Under the pieces are notes generated by a model that searched no databases, was not told where the DNA came from, and was given only the letters and a program-made list of their open reading frames with translations. This document shows positions 1 to 6,064 of a DNA stretch of 8,734 nt, piece after piece. A program made the translations under genes and the position numbers. The DNA is from Bradyrhizobium sp. (GTDB lineage: Bacteria > Pseudomonadota > Alphaproteobacteria > Rhizobiales > Xanthobacteraceae): contig JAICIT010000068.1 in the NCBI GenBank assembly GCA_025960445.1, positions 1 to 8,734 of the forward strand. The letters run 5' to 3'. The first letter of the stretch is position 1. Every line of letters begins with the position of its first letter.

Positions 1-42
1 GATGATGCCGAATACGAGCCCGACGCCCGTCATGATATCCAT
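1..42 (-). CDS. motA: N-terminus of a membrane protein, probably flagellar stator MotA (partial)
   Basis: Only the first 14 codons are in the window. They read MDIMTGVGLVFGII, starting at an ATG on the minus strand at 42-40, and the gene runs off the left edge. A good Shine-Dalgarno GGAG (plus-strand 49-52) lies 6 nt before the start. The peptide is short and hydrophobic, as expected for the first membrane helix of MotA/TolQ/ExbB-type proton channel proteins. It resembles from memory the start of MotA in Bradyrhizobium relatives. If it is MotA, the protein forms the proton-conducting stator of the flagellar motor with MotB in the inner membrane. The start is well supported. The identity rests on 14 residues and is tentative; another membrane protein is possible. 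Confidence 0.45.
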   Translation of the reverse strand, partial: MDIMTGVGLVFGII

Positions 43-238
43 GGGAGACTCCAACGCGCACGCAAATGGCCGACCATTCTGAGCGGCCACACGGCCCGTC
101 CGGAGCCGCACAACAGAACCCTACGTACGCGCCATTAAAGAGGCGTAAAGGTTAAGCGAATTTACGATGGAACTTGAAAATCAAGCGCGAGCGAGCAATC
201 TCAACACTTCGCTAACTATACCCCATAAGCCAAATCGT
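43..238. promoter_or_regulatory. Intergenic region between the RraA-like gene and the motA-like start
   Basis: These 196 bp separate the stop of the RraA-like gene from the start of the motA-like gene, both on the minus strand. No convincing intrinsic terminator and no complete sigma-70 promoter are visible. The middle (about 130-170) is AT-richer than its surroundings. On the minus strand it contains TTAACC, preceded six bases upstream by GTAA. This is a poor match to the CtrA site TTAA-N7-TTAA that controls many alphaproteobacterial motility genes. The region probably holds the leader of the left-edge gene, but no site can be assigned with confidence. Confidence 0.35.
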
Positions 239-958
239 TCAGTGAATCTCGGCCGATTTGGCCAGCGCCTCTTTCAGCTTTTCAAGGGTGAAGGACGGGC
301 TCCGGGCGATTTCAAGGATTGGCGTCTCGCGCCGGCCGCAGAGCTCGGCAGCCTCCGGGACCTTGGGCGCGATGTCGAACGGGATTACGACCGCGCCATG
401 GCGATCGGCATGAACAAGATCCCCGGAACGCACCAGCATTCCGGCCACACGAACTTCGCCGCCGAAGCTGTCGGCGTGAACGAAGGCATGCGAAGGTCCG
501 ACTGATCCGGCGAGCGCCTGAAAACCGGGCGCCCATTGCGGCGTATCGCGGATCGAACCGTCGGTGACAACGCCCAGGCTGCCAAGTGCCTTGTGCACTG
601 AGCTTTGCACCTCACCCCAGAACGCTCCGAATCCGATCTCGGGCCCATCCAAATCCTGGATCACATTGATACGCGGACCCGGTCCGGTGCCGACATATTC
701 GTAATACGAAATGCGCTGCTTCTGCTGCTCGGCCGACGATAAGGGCGAAGCCGCGGTCGCGCGGATCGTCGCAGTGCGCGCATATCCCACCATGGGCGGC
801 AGCTCTGGAAACGGGCACACCAGAGGCTTGGTGGTAAAACCGATCAGACGCCGATGCGGCGCAACGATTTCCAGCGCGTTGCAGATCGTTGGCGTATCGT
901 AACGCCCCAACGCCTCGAGGAGCGAAGCGGGCAGCGGTGCTTTTTCAGAATCCGACAA
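239..958 (-). CDS. RraA-like / HMG-CHA aldolase family protein
   Basis: A 239-residue protein of the RraA-like fold (formerly annotated as dimethylmenaquinone methyltransferase-like). The family includes the RNase E inhibitor RraA and class II pyruvate aldolases that split 4-hydroxy-4-methyl-2-oxoglutarate. The central signature is present: GEV at 115-117 and DGSIRD at 133-138. Here R137 and D138 are the expected substrate- and metal-binding pair. The C-terminal family block GDLVHADRHGAVVIP is at 179-193. After R-D the sequence is TPQW, so the extra acidic residue usual in true aldolases is missing. This makes the substrate uncertain. The start is a TTG (958-956) with GGAG 7 nt upstream, and an in-frame TAG only 15 nt upstream excludes a longer form. 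It lies 146 bp downstream of pssA on the same strand and may have its own promoter. Family confident, activity unknown. Confidence 0.85.
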   Translation of the reverse strand: MSDSEKAPLPASLLEALGRYDTPTICNALEIVAPHRRLIGFTTKPLVCPFPELPPMVGYARTATIRATAASPLSSAEQQKQRISYYEYVGTGPGPRINVIQDLDGPEIGFGAFWGEVQSSVHKALGSLGVVTDGSIRDTPQWAPGFQALAGSVGPSHAFVHADSFGGEVRVAGMLVRSGDLVHADRHGAVVIPFDIAPKVPEAAELCGRRETPILEIARSPSFTLEKLKEALAKSAEIH

Positions 959-965
959 GGCGTTT

Positions 966-969
966 CTCC
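966..969 (-). promoter_or_regulatory. Ribosome binding site fixing the TTG start of the RraA-like gene
   Basis: On the minus strand GGAG sits 7 nt before the TTG at 958. No in-frame ATG or GTG lies between this TTG and the upstream in-frame TAG at 976-974. The site therefore decides in favour of the rare TTG start. Confidence 0.7.
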
Positions 970-984
970 AGAACTACGGGGCGC

Positions 985-1000
985 GGCCAGTTTTCCGGCC
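985..1000 (-). repeat. Small hairpin in the leader of the RraA-like gene
   Basis: On the minus strand GGCCGG-AAAA-CTGGCC folds into a 6-bp stem (one G-U pair) with an AAAA loop. It lies about 27 nt before the TTG start. No T-run follows, so it is not a classical intrinsic terminator for pssA. It may shape the leader or be chance. Confidence 0.3.
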
Positions 1001-1012
1001 AATGACGGGCAG

Positions 1013-1041
1013 CCTATAGCCGAGATCGCGGTCCAACCCAA
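1013..1041 (-). promoter_or_regulatory. Possible sigma-70-type promoter for the RraA-like gene
   Basis: On the minus strand TTGGGT (1041-1036) and TATAGG (1018-1013) are separated by 17 bp, placing a start site roughly 45 nt before the TTG codon. The -35 box matches the consensus only in TTG. This is a candidate only. It would let the gene be transcribed separately from pssA. Confidence 0.25.
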
Positions 1042-1104
1042 CTCGGGGATCGCTCATGGCTGACATCAAAGGCGAGTTCGGGAGGTGCTGAAGCGAGAAG
1101 CTAT

Positions 1105-1989
1105 TCAATTCAACCGAGCCGGGCGGTCGTCCTGATCCGGTTCGGAGACCACCGAGGGAAACGGCGGCGCTGGATTTCCCGGTGCGACATCAGGCGCGGT
1201 TGCGTTTGAGGCGGCCGCCTTGCGCTGATGATCGCGAAATGATTTCCATCCCGCCGGCAAGCTCAGGAGATAAAGTATCGAACCCACCGAGAGAATATGC
1301 CAGGGGTAGGCGATCAGAAGCGCGATAAAGAAAACCACCGAAACGAACACCGGCAGCACCATCTCCGGCGGGACGCGCATCCGGACGGTCTTGCCCGAAA
1401 ACACCGGCAGCCGCGAAACCATCAGGAACGCAATCAGCAGCGTATAAATCGCAGTGAGCAACGCTGGCGGTCTCGGCAAGGCGAGAAACGCGAGATAGAT
1501 CGGCAGCAGCACAGTGATCGCGCCAGCCGGCGCCGGAACACCAGTGAAATAGTTCACGGCGAAACCAGGTTTGTTCGGATCATCGATGGTCGCGTTGAAA
1601 CGGGCGAGCCGCAGGCCGCCGCTAATCGCGAAAACCATTGCCGCGATCCAGCCGCCATTATTCAGTTCGTGCAATTGCCAGAAATATAATATGAGACCGG
1701 GCGCGACGCCGAAATTGACGAAGTCAGCAAGGCTGTCGAGTTCTGCCCCGAATTTCGATTGCCCCTTGATCATTCGGGCGACGCGACCATCGAGGCCATC
1801 GAGCACGGCGGCGAACACGATGGCGGCCACCGCCAATTCCATCCGTCCTTCCGTCGACAGGCGGATTGCGGTTAGTCCGGCGCAGATCGCAAGCAGAGTG
1901 ATGACGTTGGGAACCAGCATCCGGACCGGAATTGGACGAAACCGGCGACGGCGCATTTCCGGATTATTGGGATCGATCGGCATCTGCAT
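1105..1989 (-). CDS. pssA: CDP-diacylglycerol--serine O-phosphatidyltransferase (phosphatidylserine synthase)
   Basis: An integral membrane enzyme that joins CDP-diacylglycerol and serine to phosphatidylserine and CMP, the first committed step to phosphatidylethanolamine. With the chosen ATG (1989) it is 294 residues. The CDP-alcohol phosphotransferase signature D-G-x2-A-R-x8-G-x3-D-x3-D is perfect: D67, G68, A71, R72, G81, D85, D89. About eight hydrophobic segments follow between residues 26 and 246. The last roughly 40 residues are a proline/alanine-rich, acidic tail. This is the membrane-type synthase, unlike the phospholipase-D-like enzyme of E. coli. A GTG at 2055 would add 22 poorly family-like residues. 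I prefer the ATG because MQMPIDPNNPE fits related proteins as I know them, although neither start has a strong Shine-Dalgarno. It follows psd by 78 bp, so its substrate producer and consumer are co-transcribed. Confidence 0.93.
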   Translation of the reverse strand: MQMPIDPNNPEMRRRRFRPIPVRMLVPNVITLLAICAGLTAIRLSTEGRMELAVAAIVFAAVLDGLDGRVARMIKGQSKFGAELDSLADFVNFGVAPGLILYFWQLHELNNGGWIAAMVFAISGGLRLARFNATIDDPNKPGFAVNYFTGVPAPAGAITVLLPIYLAFLALPRPPALLTAIYTLLIAFLMVSRLPVFSGKTVRMRVPPEMVLPVFVSVVFFIALLIAYPWHILSVGSILYLLSLPAGWKSFRDHQRKAAASNATAPDVAPGNPAPPFPSVVSEPDQDDRPARLN

Positions 1990-2067
1990 GGCGGAGACAC
2001 ATATAGCAATTCCTGGTCCCTGACGCCATTGGACGCCACAATGAATGCGGTTCACCGCGGGAAATGG

Positions 2068-2766
2068 TTAGTCAGCCCGGTAGGTACGGCCGGCATCCGC
2101 AAGCCTGAAATCGGCCAGAATGGTCTCCCCGGCCACCGCCGTCTGACCTTCGAAGACCAGCGCCTTAGTGCCTTCCGGCAGGTAAACGTCGAGCCGCGAT
2201 CCGAACCGGATCAGCCCGAACCGTTCGCCTGCGCCGATCGATTGACCTTCGCGGACAAAAGACACGATGCGCCGCGCAATAAGGCCCGCGATCTGGACCA
2301 CGCCGATACGGCCGTTCGGCGTGGAGATAACCAGCGAGTTACGTTCGTTGTCCTCACTGGCCTTGTCGAGTTCGGCATTGATGAACGCGCCCGGCCGATA
2401 CGCGATGCGATCGATCCGGCCGGCTACGGGGCTGCGATTCACGTGACAGTTGAACACGCTCATAAAGATCGAGACACGCGGCAGCGGCCTGTCACCGAGG
2501 CCGAGTTCGGCGGGCGGCAACACCTGCGTTACCATTGAGACGCGCCCGTCGGCAGGCGCTACGACGATACCCTCGCGCACCGGCGTCACGCGCACCGGAT
2601 CGCGAAAGAACAGCGCGCACCAGATCGTCAAGAGTGTGCCGATCCAGCCTAGCGGCGACCACACCCAGAACAGGATCAGGCTGACAAGCGCAAAGCCTCC
2701 GATGAAGGAATACCCTTCCGGATGAACAGGCGGGATCTGCGCACGAATGGAATTGGCGATGGACAT
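2068..2766 (-). CDS. psd: Phosphatidylserine decarboxylase proenzyme
   Basis: Converts phosphatidylserine to phosphatidylethanolamine at the inner membrane, using a pyruvoyl group made by self-cleavage. The chosen form starts at ATG 2766 and has 232 residues, the short alphaproteobacterial class. A hydrophobic stretch at about 22-54 anchors it. D73 (in PADGRV) and H108 (in NCHVNRSP) fit the conserved catalytic and processing residues. The cleavage motif is FGS at 188-190: S190 would become the pyruvoyl group of a C-terminal alpha chain of about 43 residues. An in-frame ATG at 2826 overlaps the exporter stop as ATGA and would add 20 residues (rich in Arg, Glu and Ser). Those residues are encoded by a GA-repeat and hairpin sequence and look like translated leader, so I prefer the inner start. 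Its Shine-Dalgarno is weak. Confidence 0.93.
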   Translation of the reverse strand: MSIANSIRAQIPPVHPEGYSFIGGFALVSLILFWVWSPLGWIGTLLTIWCALFFRDPVRVTPVREGIVVAPADGRVSMVTQVLPPAELGLGDRPLPRVSIFMSVFNCHVNRSPVAGRIDRIAYRPGAFINAELDKASEDNERNSLVISTPNGRIGVVQIAGLIARRIVSFVREGQSIGAGERFGLIRFGSRLDVYLPEGTKALVFEGQTAVAGETILADFRLADAGRTYRAD

Positions 2767-2792
2767 CAGTTCACTTGGTCTCTCTTGCTCTC

Positions 2793-2812
2793 TCTCTCCC
2801 GGTCGGGAGAGA
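2793..2812. repeat. Perfect inverted repeat between the ABC exporter and psd
   Basis: A 9-bp perfect stem (2793-2801 with 2804-2812; TCTCTCCCG and CGGGAGAGA) flanks a 2-base centre, so it would fold with a small loop. It lies 11 bp beyond the exporter stop, in a tract of TC repeats (2779-2800) that reads as GA repeats in the mRNA. CTCTCCC/GGGAGAG palindromes of this type are, from memory, common between genes in Bradyrhizobium-like genomes. It may therefore be a remnant of a dispersed palindromic repeat. It could also slow decay of the upstream mRNA or affect psd translation. Confidence 0.6.
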
Positions 2813-2822
2813 TTCGCTTGCG

Positions 2823-4775
2823 TCATTCAGCGGCGGCGGGCGTGACCAAAACATCGTCGACCGGCGGCGGCTCGCGGTTGGGCGCTTCATTCTCGTCAGC
2901 AATACGCGCCAGCTTCTCGCGCGCCTCTTGAGCCTCGCGCTGCCGGTTCCACATACTGGCATAAAGTCCGCCACTTGCCAAAAGCTGGATGTGAGTCCCA
3001 CGTTCTGCGATCCGACCCTGATCGAGCACGATGATTTCGTCGGCACCCACGATCGTCGACAGGCGGTGAGCGATCACCAGCGAAGTGCGGTTGCGCGAGA
3101 CCCGCTCCAGCGCTTCCTGGATTTCATGTTCGGTATGACTGTCGAGCGCAGAGGTCGCCTCGTCGAGCACAAGGATTGGAGGCGCCTTCAGCACCGTGCG
3201 CGCAATCGCCACGCGCTGCTTCTCTCCTCCCGATAATTTCAATCCCCGCTCGCCGACCTGGGTTTCATAACCCTTCGGCGACATGCGGATGAATGAATCG
3301 ATCCGCGCCAGTTGTGCCGCCTGCTCTACTTCCGCATCGCTGGCATCCCAGCGGCCATAACGAATGTTGTAGCGGATGGTGTCGTTAAACAGCACGGTAT
3401 CCTGCGGCACCATGCCTATGGATGCGCGCAATGACGATTGCGTGACCTTTCGGATGTCCTGACCGTCGATCAGGATCTTGCCGCTCGAGACGTCGTAAAG
3501 ACGAAACAGCAGCCGTGAAATGGTCGACTTGCCCGCGCCGGACGGGCCGACAATCGCCACCGTCTTGCCTGCCGGGACCTCGAAGGTTAGTCCCTTGAGG
3601 ATCGGACGCTCGGGGTCGTAAGAAAATCGCACATCCTCGAACCGCACATTGCCCGAAGTGACCACCAGTGGCCGGGCGCCGGGGACGTCCTTGATCTCGG
3701 GGTTGCGCGAGAGCACGTTGAACATCTTCTCGATGTCGATGATCGCCTGCTTGATCTCCCGATAGACCATTCCCATGAAATTCAGCGGTTGGTAGAGCTG
3801 GATCATCATGGCATTGATCATGACGAAATCGCCAACCGTATTGTGGCCGTTGCGGACGCCAATCGCGCACATCAACATCGTCGCGGTAAGGCCCGCAGTG
3901 AAAATGATCGCCTGTCCGGTGTTGAGAACCGCAAGCGACGTGTAGGTTTTGACACTGGCCTGCTCGTAGCGCTCCATGGAGCGATCGTAGCGCAAGGCTT
4001 CGCGTTCCTCGGCGCTGAAATATTTCACCGTTTCGTAGTTCAAAAGCGAGTCGATCGCCTTGGTGTTGGCCTCGGTGTCGGAATCGTTCATCGTCCGGCG
4101 AATCCCGATCCGCCATTCGGTGGCAAGGTAAGTGTAGTACATGTAGATCACGACAGTGATCATTGTGGCCAGCACGTAACGCCAGTCGAATTTCCAGAGC
4201 AGAACGGCCATCAGCAGCGAGACCTCGACAATTGTCGGGATCAACTGCAGGATCACCATTCGTACAATGACCTCAATCCCCGTTCGGCCGCGTTCAAGCA
4301 CGCGAGTCAGCCCACCGGTTTTGCGCTCCAGGTGAAAGCGCAATGACAGTTCATGCATGTGCACGAAAGTTCGGTAAGCCAGCTTGCGAACCGCATGCAT
4401 GGCCACCCGCGCGAACAGCCCATCGCGCCATTGCGTCAAAATCGCCATCAGCACGCGCACGCTGCCGTAGCTTAATGTCATGATAAGCGGCGAGGCGATC
4501 AGCCAGAGCGGCCAATTCGACGATTGCACGGGAGCGGTATCCGCTCCGGTAAGCGCGTCAATCGCCCATTTGAACGTGAACGGAACCGACAGTGTCGCCA
4601 GCTTCGCCACCAGCAACAGCAGCATCGACCAAACGACGCGCATCTTGAGATCGACGCGATCGCCGGGCCAGATGTATGGCCACAGATGCAACAGCGTCCC
4701 GATCAGGGTCGCCTTTTCAGGGTTGGAGAGAGGCGGCGCCTCGCCGGCGTTTGGGGCCGAGTGGGGTTCAACCAT
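2823..4775 (-). CDS. Atm1/HMT1-type ABC exporter (fused permease and ATPase half-transporter)
   Basis: A half-size ABC exporter, 650 residues from ATG 4775 (a TTG one codon earlier is less likely). Numbering below counts that TTG as 1. The N-terminal membrane domain (about 46-345) has around six helices. It ends with a segment typical of the Atm1/ABCB7 branch, [15 protein letters not shown] at 327-341; NYETVKYF at 247-254 is also characteristic. The ATPase domain has the A-loop Tyr387, Walker [10 protein letters not shown] (411-419), Q459, signature LSGGE (515-519), Walker B ILVLDE (535-540, catalytic E540) and switch His571, so it should be active as a homodimer. Family members export glutathione-linked sulfur or metal compounds across the inner membrane. 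The long acidic/proline tail (about 620-651) is variable. It is the first gene of the psd-pssA cluster, so a lipid-related role is conceivable. The substrate is not predictable from sequence. Confidence 0.9.
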   Translation of the reverse strand: MVEPHSAPNAGEAPPLSNPEKATLIGTLLHLWPYIWPGDRVDLKMRVVWSMLLLLVAKLATLSVPFTFKWAIDALTGADTAPVQSSNWPLWLIASPLIMTLSYGSVRVLMAILTQWRDGLFARVAMHAVRKLAYRTFVHMHELSLRFHLERKTGGLTRVLERGRTGIEVIVRMVILQLIPTIVEVSLLMAVLLWKFDWRYVLATMITVVIYMYYTYLATEWRIGIRRTMNDSDTEANTKAIDSLLNYETVKYFSAEEREALRYDRSMERYEQASVKTYTSLAVLNTGQAIIFTAGLTATMLMCAIGVRNGHNTVGDFVMINAMMIQLYQPLNFMGMVYREIKQAIIDIEKMFNVLSRNPEIKDVPGARPLVVTSGNVRFEDVRFSYDPERPILKGLTFEVPAGKTVAIVGPSGAGKSTISRLLFRLYDVSSGKILIDGQDIRKVTQSSLRASIGMVPQDTVLFNDTIRYNIRYGRWDASDAEVEQAAQLARIDSFIRMSPKGYETQVGERGLKLSGGEKQRVAIARTVLKAPPILVLDEATSALDSHTEHEIQEALERVSRNRTSLVIAHRLSTIVGADEIIVLDQGRIAERGTHIQLLASGGLYASMWNRQREAQEAREKLARIADENEAPNREPPPVDDVLVTPAAAE

Positions 4776-4984
4776 CAATGAAAAGCCTGGCGAAATCGCC
4801 GTCGCACATGTTGTTCCGTAGTCTGCCCGTCATATAGAGGGTTTGAATGCGGCATGCATCCTCGTATAGCGATTTCTTTCGCTGATTCGCCTGCGGTTGC
4901 CGATCGCTTCGATGCTTGAATCAAGCCGAAAGACTTGACGCTTTTACGCTGCGGTGCCAAATCCCGATGATGACAACAAAAATC
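4776..4984. promoter_or_regulatory. Divergent promoter region between the ABC exporter and the LOG-family gene
   Basis: The two genes are transcribed away from each other, so both promoters should lie here. A 13-bp palindrome, GCTTGA-A-TCAAGC (4914-4926), is followed 8 bp later by TTGACG (4935-4940), a good -35 candidate for the plus-strand gene. The matching -10 position (CAAATC, 4958-4963) is poor. For the exporter, AT-rich CTATATG (minus strand, 4837-4831) is the only -10-like motif and has no convincing -35. The region is supported by gene orientation; the individual boxes are weak. Confidence 0.4.
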
Positions 4985-5593
4985 ATGGCAACGAAAATAA
5001 GGACTATCTGCGTTTATTGCGGCTCCGGCCCTGGAACAAATCCTCGCTTCGTCGAAGCTGCCAAAGCATTCGGAAAATCGCTTGCCGAGAACGGTATTCG
5101 CCTTGTGTATGGAGGCGGCTCGATTGGCCTGATGGGTGCCGTGGCAACCTCGGCGCTCGAGCACGGTGGCAGCGTGACCGGCATTATTCCCGACTTCCTC
5201 ACCGCGCGCGAAAACGCACTCACGCGCGTTCAGGAAATGGTGGTTACCCCTGACATGCATGAACGCAAGCGGCTGATGTTCGAGCGTTCTGATGCGTTCG
5301 TTGCGCTGCCGGGCGGCATCGGCACGCTGGAGGAATTGGTCGAGCAACTGACCTGGAAGCAACTCGGTCGCCACACCAAGCCGGTGTTGCTCGCCAACAT
5401 CGACGGTTTCTGGGAACCCTTGCTCGCGCTTCTCGCGCATATGCGAGCGACCGAATTCATTCGCCCCTCTTTGTCGGTGGATATCCTGAAGGCCGAACGG
5501 GTCGAAGACATCCTGCCGCGGCTGCGCGCCGCCGCTTCGCGCGCGCCGGAGGGCACCGGCGAACTGGCGCCCGAACTTGCGCGTCGCCTGTAA
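4985..5593 (+). CDS. LOG family protein (TIGR00730 type, probable nucleoside 5'-monophosphate phosphoribohydrolase)
   Basis: A Rossmann-like protein of the LOG family, often mis-annotated as lysine decarboxylase. Characterised members remove ribose 5-phosphate from cytokinin riboside or other nucleoside monophosphates. From ATG 4985 it has 202 residues. The N-terminal phosphate-binding strand reads ICVYCGSGPG (8-17), followed by YGGGSIGLMG (42-51). The active-site signature PGG-x-GT-x-x-E is at 109-117 (E117), with the upstream basic MHERKR at 91-96. All family hallmarks are present. The start is uncertain: in-frame ATGs at 4967, 4970 and 4985 are all possible and none has a clear Shine-Dalgarno. 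I chose 4985 because it leaves the usual short lead before the first strand. It stands alone on the plus strand and converges on the VOC gene with a 32-bp gap. The real substrate is unknown. Confidence 0.88.
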   Translation: MATKIRTICVYCGSGPGTNPRFVEAAKAFGKSLAENGIRLVYGGGSIGLMGAVATSALEHGGSVTGIIPDFLTARENALTRVQEMVVTPDMHERKRLMFERSDAFVALPGGIGTLEELVEQLTWKQLGRHTKPVLLANIDGFWEPLLALLAHMRATEFIRPSLSVDILKAERVEDILPRLRAAASRAPEGTGELAPELARRL

Positions 5594-5625
5594 GCACACC
5601 AGAGGATAAGAAATCAGTTCATCAT

Positions 5626-6012
5626 TCACGTTTGGGCATCCGGGGGAAACGTCACCGCCTCAATGCGATTGCCATCGGGATCAATGACGAAAGCCGCGTA
5701 GTAACGCACCCGATCGTGCGGCCGCAGACCCGGAGCACCATCGGACAAGCCTCCGGCCTCCAGCGCGGCGGCGTGGAATGCATCGACCTCGTCTGCCGAT
5801 TTCGCTCGAAGGCAGACGTGTGCGCCGCTGCCGGGCGGTACCTTGGCCATATCGGCGCGATGATTGATCCAGAACTCGGGATAGCTCTTGCCTAATCCAA
5901 TGGTCCCTGGCCGCGTCACCAGGCGCGAAACTCCGAGCGGCGCCAGCGCCATTTCGTAAAATCGCGCCGATCGTTCGAGGTCACTGACGGCGACGGAGAC
6001 ATGATCGATCAT
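5626..6012 (-). CDS. VOC superfamily (glyoxalase/dioxygenase-fold) protein
   Basis: A 128-residue single-domain protein of the vicinal oxygen chelate fold, with two beta-alpha-beta-beta-beta modules (about 1-55 and 62-124). Likely metal ligands are H4 (in MIDHVSVAV), H65 (in GSGAHVCLRA) and E118 (in GNRIEAVTF). The DPDGNRIE block at 111-118 is typical of the superfamily. These are the same positions used by glyoxalase I-like and thiol-transferase members, so it probably binds a divalent metal. Sequence alone does not tell whether it is a lyase, a dioxygenase or a resistance protein. It starts at an ATG with a weak purine-rich AGAGA upstream and follows cimA by 52 bp on the same strand. It may therefore be the last gene of that transcript. 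No clear terminator is visible between it and the converging LOG gene. Confidence 0.85.
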   Translation of the reverse strand: MIDHVSVAVSDLERSARFYEMALAPLGVSRLVTRPGTIGLGKSYPEFWINHRADMAKVPPGSGAHVCLRAKSADEVDAFHAAALEAGGLSDGAPGLRPHDRVRYYAAFVIDPDGNRIEAVTFPPDAQT

Positions 6013-6064
6013 GACAATCTCTGGGGTGCTTTTCCGCGTTCCGATCGTCGCGCCAACTCGCGCA

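Noticed and set aside
167..505. Plus-strand open frame of 112 codons at the left end
   Set aside because: Most of it overlaps the 3' part of the RraA-like gene in antisense, with no family signature and no ribosome site.
2029..2538. 169-codon plus-strand frame opposite psd
   Set aside because: It is antisense to a clear Psd with intact catalytic motifs, and the product resembles nothing known.
3385..4116. 243-codon minus-strand frame inside the ABC exporter
   Set aside because: It is an out-of-frame reading of the exporter. The exporter frame holds every ABC motif, and the alternative product is compositionally unnatural.
4870..4884. AGCGA ... TCGCT mini inverted repeat upstream of the LOG gene
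   Set aside because: The stem is only 5 bp with no T-run and nothing to terminate; this is expected by chance.
5594..5625. Search for a bidirectional terminator between the converging LOG and VOC genes
   Set aside because: The 32-bp gap contains no stem of useful length and no T-run on either strand.
4775..5629. Long minus-strand open frame of 284 codons opposite the LOG-family gene
   Set aside because: It is the antisense shadow of a gene with all LOG motifs. Its translation is rich in Arg, His and Gln, with no recognisable domain.
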